From Actinoplanes sp. TFC3 (GTDB taxonomy: Bacteria > Actinomycetota > Actinomycetes > Mycobacteriales > Micromonosporaceae), in assembly GCF_001553785.1 (NCBI RefSeq), contig NZ_LOJP01000002.1:801469-865468 (forward strand): DNA of 64,000 nt, written 5' to 3'. Under the pieces are notes generated by a model that saw nothing but the letters and a program-made list of their open reading frames with translations, was not told the DNA's origin and searched no databases. Positions 25,166 to 33,786 of the stretch are shown here, one piece after another (the first letter of the stretch is position 1; every line of letters starts with the position of its first letter). The position numbers and the translations under genes were made by a program.

Positions 25166-26581
25166 GTGACGCTGAGGCTGCATGACACCGCGACCCGATC
25201 CGTCCGCGACTTCGTCCCGAAGACGCCCGGACACATCGGCATCTACGTGTGTGGCCTCACCGTGCAGTCCGTGGCGCACATCGGGCACCTGCGCAGCGGC
25301 GTCAACTACGACATGCTGCGGCGCTGGCTGACGCACTCCGGCTTCGAGGTCACGTTCATCCGCAACGTCACCGACGTGGACGACAAGATCCTGGTCAAGT
25401 CGGTGCAGAGCGGGCAGCCGTTCTGGTCCATCGCGTATGCCAACAAACTGGTGCTCGACGCCGACTACCGGGCGCTCAACGTGCTGCCACCGACGTACGA
25501 ACCGCTGGCCACCGCGCACATCCCGGAGATGCACGAGTTGATCGCCGAGCTGATCACCCGGGGCAACGCCTACGAGTCGGCCACGGGCAACGGCGACGTC
25601 TACTTCGACGTGCCCAGCTACCCCGATTACGGCCGGCTGTCCGGGCAGAAGCTCGACGACATGCTCCCGGCCGGCGACGCCCCGGAACGCGACAAGCACC
25701 ACGCCGCGGACTTTGCGTTGTGGAAGGGCATCAAGGCCGACGAACCGGCCGACGCCTCGTGGCCCTCACCGTGGGGCCGGGGCCGCCCGGGCTGGCACAT
25801 CGAATGCTCCGCGATGGCCCGGCGCTACCTGGGCGCCGAGTTCGACATCCACGGCGGCGGGCTCGACCTGACGTTCCCGCACCACGAGAACGAGATCGCC
25901 CAGTCGCACGCGGCCGGGCTGCCGTTCGCCCGCTACTGGGTGCACAACGCGCTGCTCAACCTCGGCGAGGCCAAGATGAGCAAGTCGCTGGGCAACGTCA
26001 TCGACGTCGAGGCCGTACGCGGGATGGGCATCCGCCCGGTGGAGCTGCGCTACTACCTGGGCGCGCCGCACTACCGCTCGCGCATCGACTACTCCGACGA
26101 AGCGCTGCGCGAGGCGGCGACGGCGTACAAGCGGATCGAAGGGTTTGTGCAGCGCGCCGTCGAAGTTGTCGGCCCCGGCCGGCCCAAGCAGGTGCCGCCC
26201 GCCTTCGCCGCAGCGCTCAACGACGACTTCAACACCTCGGCGGCGCTGGCCGTCGTGCACGACACGATCCGCGAGGGCAACAGCGCCCTCGCAGCAACCG
26301 ACGAGACCGGGGTACGAGCAGCGCTCACCGAGGTGCGTGCCATGCTCGGGGTGCTCGGCCTCGACCCCCTCGACGACGCCTGGGGCGGCGGTGACACCGG
26401 CAGCGAGCTCAAGCCGGTCGTCGACTCGCTGGTCAAGCTCGCGCTGGAGCAGCGCGCGCAGGCCCGGGCACGCAAGGACTGGTCGGCGGCCGACTCGGTC
26501 CGCGATCAGCTCAAGAACGCGGGTATTCAGGTGGAGGACACTCCGACCGGGCCGCGCTGGACGGTAGGAGAGCAGCACTGA
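25166..26581 (+). CDS. cysS: Cysteinyl-tRNA synthetase
   Basis: A 471-residue class I aminoacyl-tRNA synthetase that charges tRNA-Cys. Signature motifs: GIYVCGLTVQ with the zinc/cysteine-site Cys, the HIGH box in AHIGHLRSG, GWHIECSAM, GGGLDLTFPHHENEIAQS with further zinc ligands, and the KMSKS loop in KMSKSLGN. The C-terminal helical region ends with RKDWSAADSVRDQLKNAGI, as in the family. GTG 25166 is placed where homology begins (TLRLHDTATR), with a leaderless-type -10. Its stop overlaps the rlmB ATG by 1 nt. The cysS-rlmB pair is conserved in actinobacteria. Confidence 0.96.
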   Translation: MTLRLHDTATRSVRDFVPKTPGHIGIYVCGLTVQSVAHIGHLRSGVNYDMLRRWLTHSGFEVTFIRNVTDVDDKILVKSVQSGQPFWSIAYANKLVLDADYRALNVLPPTYEPLATAHIPEMHELIAELITRGNAYESATGNGDVYFDVPSYPDYGRLSGQKLDDMLPAGDAPERDKHHAADFALWKGIKADEPADASWPSPWGRGRPGWHIECSAMARRYLGAEFDIHGGGLDLTFPHHENEIAQSHAAGLPFARYWVHNALLNLGEAKMSKSLGNVIDVEAVRGMGIRPVELRYYLGAPHYRSRIDYSDEALREAATAYKRIEGFVQRAVEVVGPGRPKQVPPAFAAALNDDFNTSAALAVVHDTIREGNSALAATDETGVRAALTEVRAMLGVLGLDPLDDAWGGGDTGSELKPVVDSLVKLALEQRAQARARKDWSAADSVRDQLKNAGIQVEDTPTGPRWTVGEQH

Positions 26582-27696
26582 TGCCGGGAAACTCCCGTAA
26601 CGCAAGCAAGCGCGCCACCTCGAAGAAGGGTGCCGCGGCCGGTTCCGGCGGCAAGAACCGCGGGGCGTTGAAGGGCCGGGGCAAGACCCTGCCCGCCGAC
26701 GAGCGCCCCTGGCACAAGGGCTACTCCGGCACCGAGAAGCTGCCCGACAAGACCGCCCGCAAGCAGGACAAGGAACGCCGCGCGGCGGCCGCCGAGGGAC
26801 GGGCGCCCAAGATTGGCCTTCCCGGCTCCAAGGACACCACGTGGGGCCGCGGCGGTGGCCGGGCCACCGGACGCCCGGCCCAGCAGCGTGGGGCCCGGAT
26901 GCAGAGCCGGGGCCCGCGTGTCGCCCCGGGCCGCCGGTCCAACCCGACAAAGGAAGGCCCCGAGCTGCTGCTCGGCCGCAACCCCGTGGTCGAGGCCCTG
27001 CGGGCCCTGATCCCGGCCACCGCGCTGTACGTGGCCCAGGGCATCGACATCGACGACCGGATCACCGAGATCGTGCGCACGGCCGGCGACCGCGGCATCC
27101 CGGTGCTGGAGATCAGCCGGCTCGAGCTCGACCGGATGACCGGCGGCGTGCTCCACCAGGGCGTCGGCCTGCAGGTCCCGCCGTTCGCCTACGAGAACTT
27201 CGACGACCTGGTAGCCGCCTCGCTGGAGCAGACCGCCCCACTGCTGGTTGCGCTGGACGGCGTCACCGACCCGAGAAACCTGGGCGCGGTGATCCGCTCG
27301 GTGGCCGCGTTCGGCGCCCACGGCGTCTTCATCACCGAACGCCGCGCAGCCGGCATCACCGCGACGGCCTGGCGCACCAGCGCTGGTGCGGCCGCCCGCG
27401 TACCGGTCTCGCAGGTCGTCAACCTGACCCGCGCGATCAAGATGGCCCAGCAGGCCGGGTTCACCGCGATCGGCTTGGACGCGGACGGCGAAACCGACCT
27501 CTACCAGCTCGAAGCCGCGGTCGGTCCGCTGCTCGTGGTGGTCGGCTCGGAGGGCCGCGGCCTGTCCCGCCTGGTCGGCGAGACCTGCGACTTGCGCGTC
27601 AGCATCCCGATGGCCTCCACCGTGGAGTCGCTCAACGCCAGCGTCGCAGCCGCGGTAACCCTCGCCGAGGTCAGCCGCCGCCGCAGGTACAGCTGA
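26581..27696 (+). CDS. rlmB: 23S rRNA 2'-O-methyltransferase of the SpoU/TrmH family
   Basis: A 371-residue methyltransferase; RlmB methylates the ribose of G2251 in the 23S rRNA peptidyl-transferase loop. Residues 1-125 are a lysine/arginine/glycine-rich extension, as in other actinobacterial members. A substrate-binding domain (LLLGRNPVVEALRALIP) and the knotted SPOUT domain follow. SPOUT motifs: DGVTDPRNLGAVIRS (motif 1), LLVVVGSEGRGLSRLV (motif 2) and VSIPMASTVESLNASVAA (motif 3). It starts at the last base of cysS. The 12-bp inverted repeat immediately after it may include its terminator. Confidence 0.93.
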   Translation: MPGNSRNASKRATSKKGAAAGSGGKNRGALKGRGKTLPADERPWHKGYSGTEKLPDKTARKQDKERRAAAAEGRAPKIGLPGSKDTTWGRGGGRATGRPAQQRGARMQSRGPRVAPGRRSNPTKEGPELLLGRNPVVEALRALIPATALYVAQGIDIDDRITEIVRTAGDRGIPVLEISRLELDRMTGGVLHQGVGLQVPPFAYENFDDLVAASLEQTAPLLVALDGVTDPRNLGAVIRSVAAFGAHGVFITERRAAGITATAWRTSAGAAARVPVSQVVNLTRAIKMAQQAGFTAIGLDADGETDLYQLEAAVGPLLVVVGSEGRGLSRLVGETCDLRVSIPMASTVESLNASVAAAVTLAEVSRRRRYS

Positions 27697-27702
27697 GTCA
27701 CC

Positions 27703-27743
27703 GGCTCGTGACGGGACAGCACCTGGTAGTACCGTCACGAGCC
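27703..27743. promoter_or_regulatory. Perfect 12-bp inverted repeat abutting the Hsp70-like start codon
   Basis: GGCTCGTGACGG at 27703-27714 is exactly inverted at 27732-27743, with 17 nt between, ending on the base before the ATG at 27744. The right arm overlaps a candidate -10, TACCGT at 27730-27735. It could be the rlmB terminator, an operator for the Hsp70-like gene, or both. No T-run follows. Confidence 0.6.
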
Positions 27744-30641
27744 ATGCTCGGTGTTGACCTGGGAACCTCCCACACGGTCGCCATGCTGCGCCGCCCCGAC
27801 GGACGGGTCCGCCCGCTCCTGTTCGACGGCCAGCCGCTGCTGCCCTCAGCCGTATACCTGGACACCACCGGCCGCCTGCACGTGGGCCGGGACGCCATCC
27901 GCCTGGGCTACGCCGAACCGGGCCGCCTGGAACTGCACCCCAAACGCCACATCGACGCCGCGACGGTGCTGCTGGGAACCGCCGAGGTGCCGGTGGCTGA
28001 CCTGTTCGCGGCGCTGCTGGGGGCGGTGGCCCGGGAAGCGGTGGCAACGGTCGGCCACCTCCCGCCGGCGGTGGTGACCTATCCGGCGGCTTGGGGCGCG
28101 CAGCGGCAGGCGGTGCTGGCGGAGTCGCTGGTCCGCGCGGGATGGCCGCCCGCGACAGTGGTCCGGCGAGCCGGGCCTTCGGGGGCGGCTGGGCTTTCTG
28201 GGGCGGCTGGGTCTCGGATGGTGGTTGAACCGGTGGCGGCTGCGCGGTACTTCGTTGAGGTGCTGCGGCGGCCCGTACCGGTGGGTGCGGCCGTCGCGGT
28301 GTTCGACTTCGGCGGCGGCACGCTGGACATTGCCGTGGTGCGCAACGTCGCGGCCGGCGAGGATGGGCGTGGGCGGTTCGAGGTCGCTGCCTCGGGTGGC
28401 CTGGACGATCTCGGCGGGCTCGATTTGGACGCGGCGCTCGCCGACCATCTCGGGGGCACGCTGCGCCAGCAGGAACCCGGCGCCTGGGCCACCCTGCAGG
28501 AGCCGGTCACGCTCGCCCAATGGCGCGCCCGTCGCCGCTTCTGGGACGACGTGCGAGGGGCCAAAGAGATGCTTTCGCGTACGGCCGAAGCCCCCGTTCC
28601 CGTCCCCGGCGTCGAAACCGCGCTGAGCCTGACCCGCACCGAACTGGAGCTGGTGACGGCCCCGCTGATCCGGCGCGGGGTGGCCGAGGCGGAGACCATC
28701 ATCAAGGCGGCCGGCCTGACCCCGGCCGAGCTGGCGGGGTTGTTCCTGGTCGGCGGCTCCTCCCGGGTTCCCCTGGTAGCCCGGCTCCTGCACAGCGAAC
28801 TGGGCATCGCCCCCGCGGTGCTCGAACAGCCGGAGTTCCCGGTGGCCGAGGGCGCCATCCGAAGCGCCAGCGAACCCTCGGACACCGAGCCGGTCGACGT
28901 GGCAGCAGCTCCCGTCGCACCAATCTCCGACACGCTGGCCACCACGCCCACACCGCCGCAGCCTCCCGCCGCCGCGGCACCGGCCTCCTCCGCCGAGTTA
29001 CTTTCGCAGCGCCCCGCCGCGGCACCGCCGCAGCCCTCCGCCGCTGAGGCGCCGCAGGAGCAGGTCATGACGAGGGCCGAGGCGCCGCGAGACACCGTGG
29101 ATGCGGCCGCGCCTACGGTTCCGGCGGTTCCGAACGGCCATCAAGCGGCCCCGGCCCAGGAGAGCCCGGATTACCCCGAACCTGTTGACCCTTGGGCAAC
29201 CGGGGAGGCCGCTGCTTTCGCGGGAATGGCACCTTCCCATTCCAGCGTGCCGGCGGCGTCGTGGCTGGCGTCACAACAAGAAGCCGGTGAACCACCGAAA
29301 TCGGCGCCGCTGTGGACGTACCGGAAAATGGTTGCTGCTATTTCCGTTCTGGTGGTTCTGGGGGTGGGCACCGGACTTGCGGTTTGGCTTTGGCCGCGGA
29401 GTTCGGCGTTGGACTACCGGCCGTTGAGTCAGCCTGTTCGGGTTGCTCCGGTCAGTGCGGTTGGGTCGGCGTTTTCGGCGGCGGTGATGCGGGACGGGCG
29501 GGCCTACTTCGCGAGTGCCGACGAGAATGGTCAATTGGGCGTGGTGGCTGCTGAGGCTGGGAGCGGAAAGGTTGTCTGGCGCAGCACCGAGGCGGGCACT
29601 TCCGAGCGGTGGGAGCAGCTCTTCACGACGCCGGATGCCGTGATTGCGATTACCGCAAACGATTATGCGACAAGCGACCGGCGAATGGTGTTGCTCAACC
29701 TCAAGGACGGTCACAAGCTGTGGGAGCGGCGCGTCGCTGACGATGACAGCCTGCTCTTTGCCGGCGACACCGTCGTGCTTGTCAATCGCACCGAGAACAG
29801 GTTGCTGGGATTGCGGGTCCGGGAACAGGGAAAGACCGGATGGGAAAGCAAAACCCCGGCTTCCGAGTACGGCCTCAGCACCACAAAAGTCGTCGCAGTG
29901 TCCACCCCCGCCGACTTCGAGACCGCAACTGCGAAAGCGGAAGATGGCCGCCTTGTGCAGATTGGCGTGGACCGGTCCGCCCGGGTCATCGACGCAGGGT
30001 CGGGCAAAGTGCTCGCCGGGCCGCGACCCAACGTTGCCGACCCGGGCGACGAAGTCATCGCGCACGACGGGCGGCTGGTGGTGGCCGAAGCCGGCGACGC
30101 GCACCGGCTGCTGGCCTACGACCTGGGCAAAATGGGCGAACCCCGGGTGCTGCTGACCCCGCCGGATACGAACACCCGGTTCAGCAAGCTCACCCCCTGC
30201 GGCACCGACCGGATGTGCGCCGTGCAGGAGACCGGGTACGACCACAAGACCGCGCAGGTGATTGCCGTCAGCACCGCGAAGGGTGGCGAGGTGTGGCACC
30301 GCGGTGTGGCCCAGGTCGAGTCGCTCATCCCGGTGGGCGAGACCGTGCTCGCGGCGCAGGACTCCTCACCCGGGCAGGTGACGTTGCTGGGCGACGACGG
30401 CACGGTCCTGTGGACCCGGGCCGGGGTGGCGAACCGCATCGATGCCGGCAACCTGCTGATCTTCTCCAAGGCGCTGACCACGTCCCCGGACGATCCCGGG
30501 CTCACCGGTGATCATGTCGGCGACGACCCGGTGCCGCTGGGCTCGCTGGTCGACGTCCGATCCGCGACCTGCGCCTGGGACACCAAGAACCTGGCCTGCG
30601 TGGCCGAGAAGGACTTCGTCCTGCAGACCTTCAGCAAATAG
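27744..30641 (+). CDS. Hsp70-like ATPase domain fused via a membrane helix to a PQQ-type beta-propeller
   Basis: A 965-residue protein. Residues 1-370 are an Hsp70/actin-fold nucleotide-binding domain: phosphate-1 loop VDLGTSH (4-10), phosphate-2 FDFGGGTLD (187-195) and the adenosine-site phrase LVGGSSRVP (335-343). The domain is shorter than DnaK and lacks the substrate-binding domain. A long Pro/Ala linker (about 375-520) leads to one membrane helix (about 529-550). An outside domain of about 400 residues follows, with propeller-like repeats (GSGKVVWRS, LKDGHKLWERR, STAKGGEVWHRG). The architecture suggests an inside-out membrane sensor or chaperone-like regulator (inference). The ATG is immediately preceded by a perfect inverted repeat; a bidirectional terminator follows. 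Confidence 0.85.
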   Translation: MLGVDLGTSHTVAMLRRPDGRVRPLLFDGQPLLPSAVYLDTTGRLHVGRDAIRLGYAEPGRLELHPKRHIDAATVLLGTAEVPVADLFAALLGAVAREAVATVGHLPPAVVTYPAAWGAQRQAVLAESLVRAGWPPATVVRRAGPSGAAGLSGAAGSRMVVEPVAAARYFVEVLRRPVPVGAAVAVFDFGGGTLDIAVVRNVAAGEDGRGRFEVAASGGLDDLGGLDLDAALADHLGGTLRQQEPGAWATLQEPVTLAQWRARRRFWDDVRGAKEMLSRTAEAPVPVPGVETALSLTRTELELVTAPLIRRGVAEAETIIKAAGLTPAELAGLFLVGGSSRVPLVARLLHSELGIAPAVLEQPEFPVAEGAIRSASEPSDTEPVDVAAAPVAPISDTLATTPTPPQPPAAAAPASSAELLSQRPAAAPPQPSAAEAPQEQVMTRAEAPRDTVDAAAPTVPAVPNGHQAAPAQESPDYPEPVDPWATGEAAAFAGMAPSHSSVPAASWLASQQEAGEPPKSAPLWTYRKMVAAISVLVVLGVGTGLAVWLWPRSSALDYRPLSQPVRVAPVSAVGSAFSAAVMRDGRAYFASADENGQLGVVAAEAGSGKVVWRSTEAGTSERWEQLFTTPDAVIAITANDYATSDRRMVLLNLKDGHKLWERRVADDDSLLFAGDTVVLVNRTENRLLGLRVREQGKTGWESKTPASEYGLSTTKVVAVSTPADFETATAKAEDGRLVQIGVDRSARVIDAGSGKVLAGPRPNVADPGDEVIAHDGRLVVAEAGDAHRLLAYDLGKMGEPRVLLTPPDTNTRFSKLTPCGTDRMCAVQETGYDHKTAQVIAVSTAKGGEVWHRGVAQVESLIPVGETVLAAQDSSPGQVTLLGDDGTVLWTRAGVANRIDAGNLLIFSKALTTSPDDPGLTGDHVGDDPVPLGSLVDVRSATCAWDTKNLACVAEKDFVLQTFSK

Positions 30642-30655
30642 CTTCAGCGAACAGC

Positions 30656-30684
30656 AAAAAGGCGGCCCGGTCAGGGCCGCCTTT
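30656..30684. terminator. Bidirectional terminator between Hsp70-like and ABC ATPase genes
   Basis: GGCGGCCC (30661-30668) pairs with GGGCCGCC (30674-30681) around a 5-nt loop, with five A residues before and three T after, so it can stop transcription from either side. It lies between two convergent stops (30641 and 30700). Confidence 0.88.
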
Positions 30685-30699
30685 CCTGCCGGTACGGGA

Positions 30700-31785
30700 T
30701 CAGATGCGGTCGCCGCTGGTCGCGTTGAACAGGTGAACCTGCTCGGGCTGCGGCTTGATGAACACGGTCTCGCCCATGCTCGGCATCGTGCGCCGGTCGG
30801 TGCGAACCACGAAACGCTCCGAGCCACCGTCGAGGGCCGCGTGGCCGTAGACGTTGGCGTCCGAGCCGAGGTCCTCGACCAGGTCGACGACGATCGGCAG
30901 ACCACCAGCGGTCGGCGCAACCAGGTCGGTCGACTCGGGACGGAAGCCCACCGTCACCTTGCTACCGCCGGTCCGGGCCGCCTCGGCCTGCTCGCGCGTC
31001 AGCGGCACGGCCAGCGGACCGAAGTCGGCGCCCGCCTCGGTCAGCGCCACGGTCTTGATGTTCATGGCCGGCGAGCCGATGAAGCCGGCGACGAAGACGT
31101 TGCCGGGGGTGTCGTACAGCGCCCGCGGGGTGTCGCACTGCTGCAGGTTGCCGTCGAGCATGACCGCGACCCGGTGGCCCATCGTCATGGCCTCGACCTG
31201 GTCGTGCGTCACGTACACGGTGGTGATGCCCAGCTTGGCCTGCAGCGTGGCGATCTGCGAGCGGGTCTGCACGCGCAGCTTGGCGTCGAGGTTCGACAGC
31301 GGCTCGTCCATGAGGAACACCTGCGGCTCACGCACGATCGCGCGACCCATGGCGACACGCTGACGCTGACCACCGGAGAGCGCCTTCGGCTTGCGCGACA
31401 GGTACTCGTCGAGCTGCAGCAGCTGGGCGGCTTCCTTGACCCGGCGGTCGATCTCCGACTTCGGCGTCTTGCGCAGCTTCAGCGCGAACGCCATGTTCTC
31501 ATAAACCGACATGTGCGGGTACAGAGCGTAGTTCTGGAACACCATCGCGATGTCGCGGGACTTGGGCGGCAGGTTGGTGACGTCCTTGCCCTCGATCAGG
31601 ATGCGGCCGCGGTCGACGTCCTCCAGCCCGGCGAGCATGCGCAGGCTGGTCGACTTGCCACAACCGGAGGGGCCGACCAGGACGAGGAACTCGCCGTCGC
31701 CAATCTCCAGGTTGAGCTCGTTGACGGCGGGGCGGTCCGAACCGGGGTAGACCCGGGAAGCCTTGTCATAGGTCACGGTAGCCAT
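30700..31785 (-). CDS. Sugar ABC importer ATPase of the MsmK/UgpC (MalK) type, orphan
   Basis: A 361-residue ATPase of carbohydrate ABC importers. It has Walker A GPSGCGKST, Q-loop VFQNYALYPHMSVYEN, signature ALSGGQRQRVAMGRAIV, Walker B VFLMDEPLSNLDAKLR and H-loop VYVTHDQVEAMTMGH, then a C-terminal OB-fold regulatory domain (VGFRPESTDLV, VHLFNATSG) as in MalK. No permease or binding protein is adjacent, so it is probably the shared multiple-sugar ATPase that energises several importers, as MsiK does in streptomycetes (established for MsiK, inferred here). ATG 31785 has AGGAAG 13 nt upstream and a promoter at 31873-31901. Confidence 0.92.
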   Translation of the reverse strand: MATVTYDKASRVYPGSDRPAVNELNLEIGDGEFLVLVGPSGCGKSTSLRMLAGLEDVDRGRILIEGKDVTNLPPKSRDIAMVFQNYALYPHMSVYENMAFALKLRKTPKSEIDRRVKEAAQLLQLDEYLSRKPKALSGGQRQRVAMGRAIVREPQVFLMDEPLSNLDAKLRVQTRSQIATLQAKLGITTVYVTHDQVEAMTMGHRVAVMLDGNLQQCDTPRALYDTPGNVFVAGFIGSPAMNIKTVALTEAGADFGPLAVPLTREQAEAARTGGSKVTVGFRPESTDLVAPTAGGLPIVVDLVEDLGSDANVYGHAALDGGSERFVVRTDRRTMPSMGETVFIKPQPEQVHLFNATSGDRI

Positions 31786-31872
31786 GAAGCTGTTACTTCC
31801 TTTCCACCGGCAGGAACGTGCCGGACGATCCGAGTGGGAGGAATACACGTGCGGCAGACCACACGCCTCGCT

Positions 31873-31901
31873 ACCGTAAAGCCTTTCTCATGTTCTGCCA
31901 A
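31873..31901 (-). promoter_or_regulatory. Promoter of the MsmK/UgpC-type ATPase gene
   Basis: On the minus strand TTGGCA (-35, 31901-31896), a 17-bp spacer and TACGGT (-10, 31878-31873) match the housekeeping sigma consensus layout. It implies a leader of about 80 nt before the ATG at 31785. Confidence 0.6.
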
Positions 31902-31924
31902 GGTCACGATCATGGCGTAACCAT

Positions 31925-31955
31925 TTCGACCCGCTCCGGGGCCACCCGGTATGCT
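31925..31955 (+). promoter_or_regulatory. Possible promoter of tRNA-Thr
   Basis: TATGCT at 31950-31955 is a good -10 located 9 nt before the mature tRNA 5' end; TTCGAC at 31925-31930 is a weak -35 at 19-bp spacing. Confidence 0.4.
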
Positions 31956-31964
31956 GGGCCAGCC

Positions 31965-32041
31965 GCCCCTGTAGCTCAGTTGGCCAGAGCACCTGTCTTG
32001 TAAACAGGATGTCGTCGGTTCGATTCCGACCGGGGGCTCCA
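31965..32041 (+). tRNA. tRNA-Thr (anticodon TGT)
   Basis: A 77-nt cloverleaf. The acceptor arm GCCCCTG pairs with CGGGGGC (one G-U), the D-stem is GCTC/GAGC, and the anticodon stem CCTGT/ACAGG holds loop CTTGTAA with anticodon TGT. The T-stem GTCGG/CCGAC encloses TTCGATT. The 3' CCA is encoded in the DNA (32039-32041). It reads ACA (and by wobble ACG) threonine codons, which are rare in this high-GC genome. Confidence 0.96.
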
Positions 32042-32188
32042 CTGACCCTCACCTGCGGTCCCATAGCGCTTGTCGCGTCCCCGCTTCCGGTCCTCCTGAC
32101 CCGCGCACGGGCGCGGCGGAGGCCTGGCCAGAGCAGCGTGCCGACGGCTGACCACCCAGGACAACGGGTGAAGGCATCCGAAGCGACA

Positions 32189-32224
32189 ATCATGGCCGCC
32201 CCCCGGATGGGAGACGGCCATGAT
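32189..32224 (-). terminator. 10-bp perfect hairpin downstream of the OmpA-family gene
   Basis: ATCATGGCCG at 32189-32198 is exactly inverted at 32215-32224 around a 16-nt C/G-rich loop. It lies 17 nt beyond the stop of the minus-strand OmpA-family gene and could also stop transcripts coming from the tRNA. No T-run is present. Confidence 0.6.
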
Positions 32225-32240
32225 CGCTGGGCGGCTGGTG

Positions 32241-33437
32241 CTAGTAACGGACGGTGATGTCGACTCGGCGGTTGCGGGCCATGCCGGCGGGCGTCTTGTT
32301 GCTGGCGGACGGGTTGGTCTCGCCCCTGGTGATCACGTACGTGCGAATACCGGACCGGGCAGCCAGGGCAGCGCAGACTGCCCGCGCCCGGCGCTTACCG
32401 AGGGCCCGGCTGGCGGCCGCACTGCCCCGGTCATCGGTGTGTCCGACGCAGGTGATGAACCGAACCCCGGCCAGGCTGCTCCGCACAGTAGCCAGGTACC
32501 GGCGCTGCGGCGCGCTGATCGCCGAGGAGGCGGTGGCGAAATACACCGCTCGCGCCGCTGCGAACGAGTTCAGCACGAGCCGGGTACGACTGCTGGCCCG
32601 CAATGTCTTTCCGCCACCGGTCGGCACCGTCGTGACCGCCGCCGCGACCGGATAGCCGCCGAGCCGTGCGGCCATGGCCCGGCCGAGCGGGTTCAGCTTT
32701 GCCGTGACGACCGCCCGGCGGCTGGCCACGGTGGTCACGGCCCGGCCGGTGCCGAGCATGACCCGCTTGCCGGACACAGTGCTCCACAACACCAGCGTGT
32801 GCCGGCCCCGGACCGGCGAGGAGAACGACACCACCACGGGCACCGTTGCTCGCGCCGGGGCCTCCCGGGTCACTGTCAGCTTGGACACCCTGACCGTGAC
32901 CGAGCCGGTGGATGGGGCCGGGCCGGGTGTTTCGCCGCCGCCGGTCACCACTGCCGTATACGTACCGTCGACGACAGTGCCGATCAAGTCGGTGATGCGG
33001 TACTTGACGGCGGTGGCCGTACCCCGGAAGCCGGTGACCGGGACGAAGGTGATCACGCCGGTCGTGGCGTCCAGGGCGTACGTGCCCTGCCGGGTGACCA
33101 GGACGGTCGTGGCCGGGTTGCCCTGCGCGTCCAGCAGCGTGATGGCGCCACCGGACGGCACCGGCAGGACTGTCTTGTTGGTGTTGGCGCCGATGACGCA
33201 GGAGGTGTCGGAGGCCGATGTGGTAGTGCACGAGCCCTCACCGGGTGAGGCGTAGGCGGTATAGCCGCTGACGGCTCCGGCGGCAGGTGCCCACGAAACG
33301 GTGATCGAAGAGGTACCCGCTCGCACGGTGGGTGCCGTCGCTGGGGTGCTGGGAGCCGTCACGGCCGGCGGCGACGCCGTCCGGGTGATCGCGGTCGGCG
33401 CCCAGGGCACCCTTGCCGAGCCGGTCGCCGCCCGCAT
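32241..33437 (-). CDS. OmpA-family protein with FN3 and CshA-like regions, N-terminus apparently missing
   Basis: About 398 residues if started at the ATG at 33437 (the frame is open to 33623). The C-terminal OmpA-like peptidoglycan-binding domain is clear: ARAVYFATASSAIS, CVGHTDDRGSAAASRALGKR and GMARNRRVDITVRY at the very end. Before it lies a beta-rich region, then a CshA-like fibril segment (VPSGGAITLLDAQGNP and YALDATTGVITFVPVTG) and a fibronectin type III fragment (SSITVSWAPAAGAVSGYTAY). Proteins of this design are secreted, yet no signal peptide is found. Upstream the frame runs into a second OmpA gene on the other strand, so this gene looks 5'-truncated. It is treated as possibly non-functional. 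Confidence 0.65.
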   Translation of the reverse strand: MRAATGSARVPWAPTAITRTASPPAVTAPSTPATAPTVRAGTSSITVSWAPAAGAVSGYTAYASPGEGSCTTTSASDTSCVIGANTNKTVLPVPSGGAITLLDAQGNPATTVLVTRQGTYALDATTGVITFVPVTGFRGTATAVKYRITDLIGTVVDGTYTAVVTGGGETPGPAPSTGSVTVRVSKLTVTREAPARATVPVVVSFSSPVRGRHTLVLWSTVSGKRVMLGTGRAVTTVASRRAVVTAKLNPLGRAMAARLGGYPVAAAVTTVPTGGGKTLRASSRTRLVLNSFAAARAVYFATASSAISAPQRRYLATVRSSLAGVRFITCVGHTDDRGSAAASRALGKRRARAVCAALAARSGIRTYVITRGETNPSASNKTPAGMARNRRVDITVRY

Positions 33438-33786
33438 CACCTCGCCCGGCGCCATCAATCGGCTACTCGCCGTGGTGTACCTCCCCGTCAGCGACTTCTC
33501 CCTCGACACCAACGCCCGCCGAGTGCTCGGCACCGTCGCCCTCCAGGCACGCACGTACGGTTTCGGCACCGCCCTCATGGTCGGGCACACCGACGCCGAC
33601 GGCACCGCCAGCTCGAACACCACCCTTTCCCAACGCCGCGCCGCTCAGGTCGCCGCCTACTTCCGGCGCACCTACACCGGCCTCCGCGCCACCCACACCG
33701 GGCGCGGCGAAACCGAACCCGTACGCCCCAACACCACCGAGCGCAACAAGGCCGTCAACCGCCGCGTCGAGATCTACATCGGCTAA
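33301..33786 (+). pseudogene. OmpA C-terminal domain, 5'-truncated paralogue in opposite orientation
   Basis: The plus-strand frame ends with a good OmpA-like domain: VVYLPVSDFSLDTNARRVL, LMVGHTDADGTASSNTTLS and NKAVNRRVEIYIG. Upstream of about 33370 it no longer resembles any domain and is antisense to the fibronectin-like part of the opposite gene. The last plausible piece, VRVIAVGAQGTLAEPVAARI, looks like the end of an FN3 domain. No signal peptide or convincing ribosome site is present. With 32241-33437 it forms two divergent, N-terminally truncated OmpA-family genes meeting at about 33350-33440. Confidence 0.6.

Noticed and set aside
27744..28850. Calling the Hsp70-like gene dnaK
   Set aside because: It lacks the substrate-binding domain, has a membrane helix and a propeller domain, and is not beside grpE or dnaJ.
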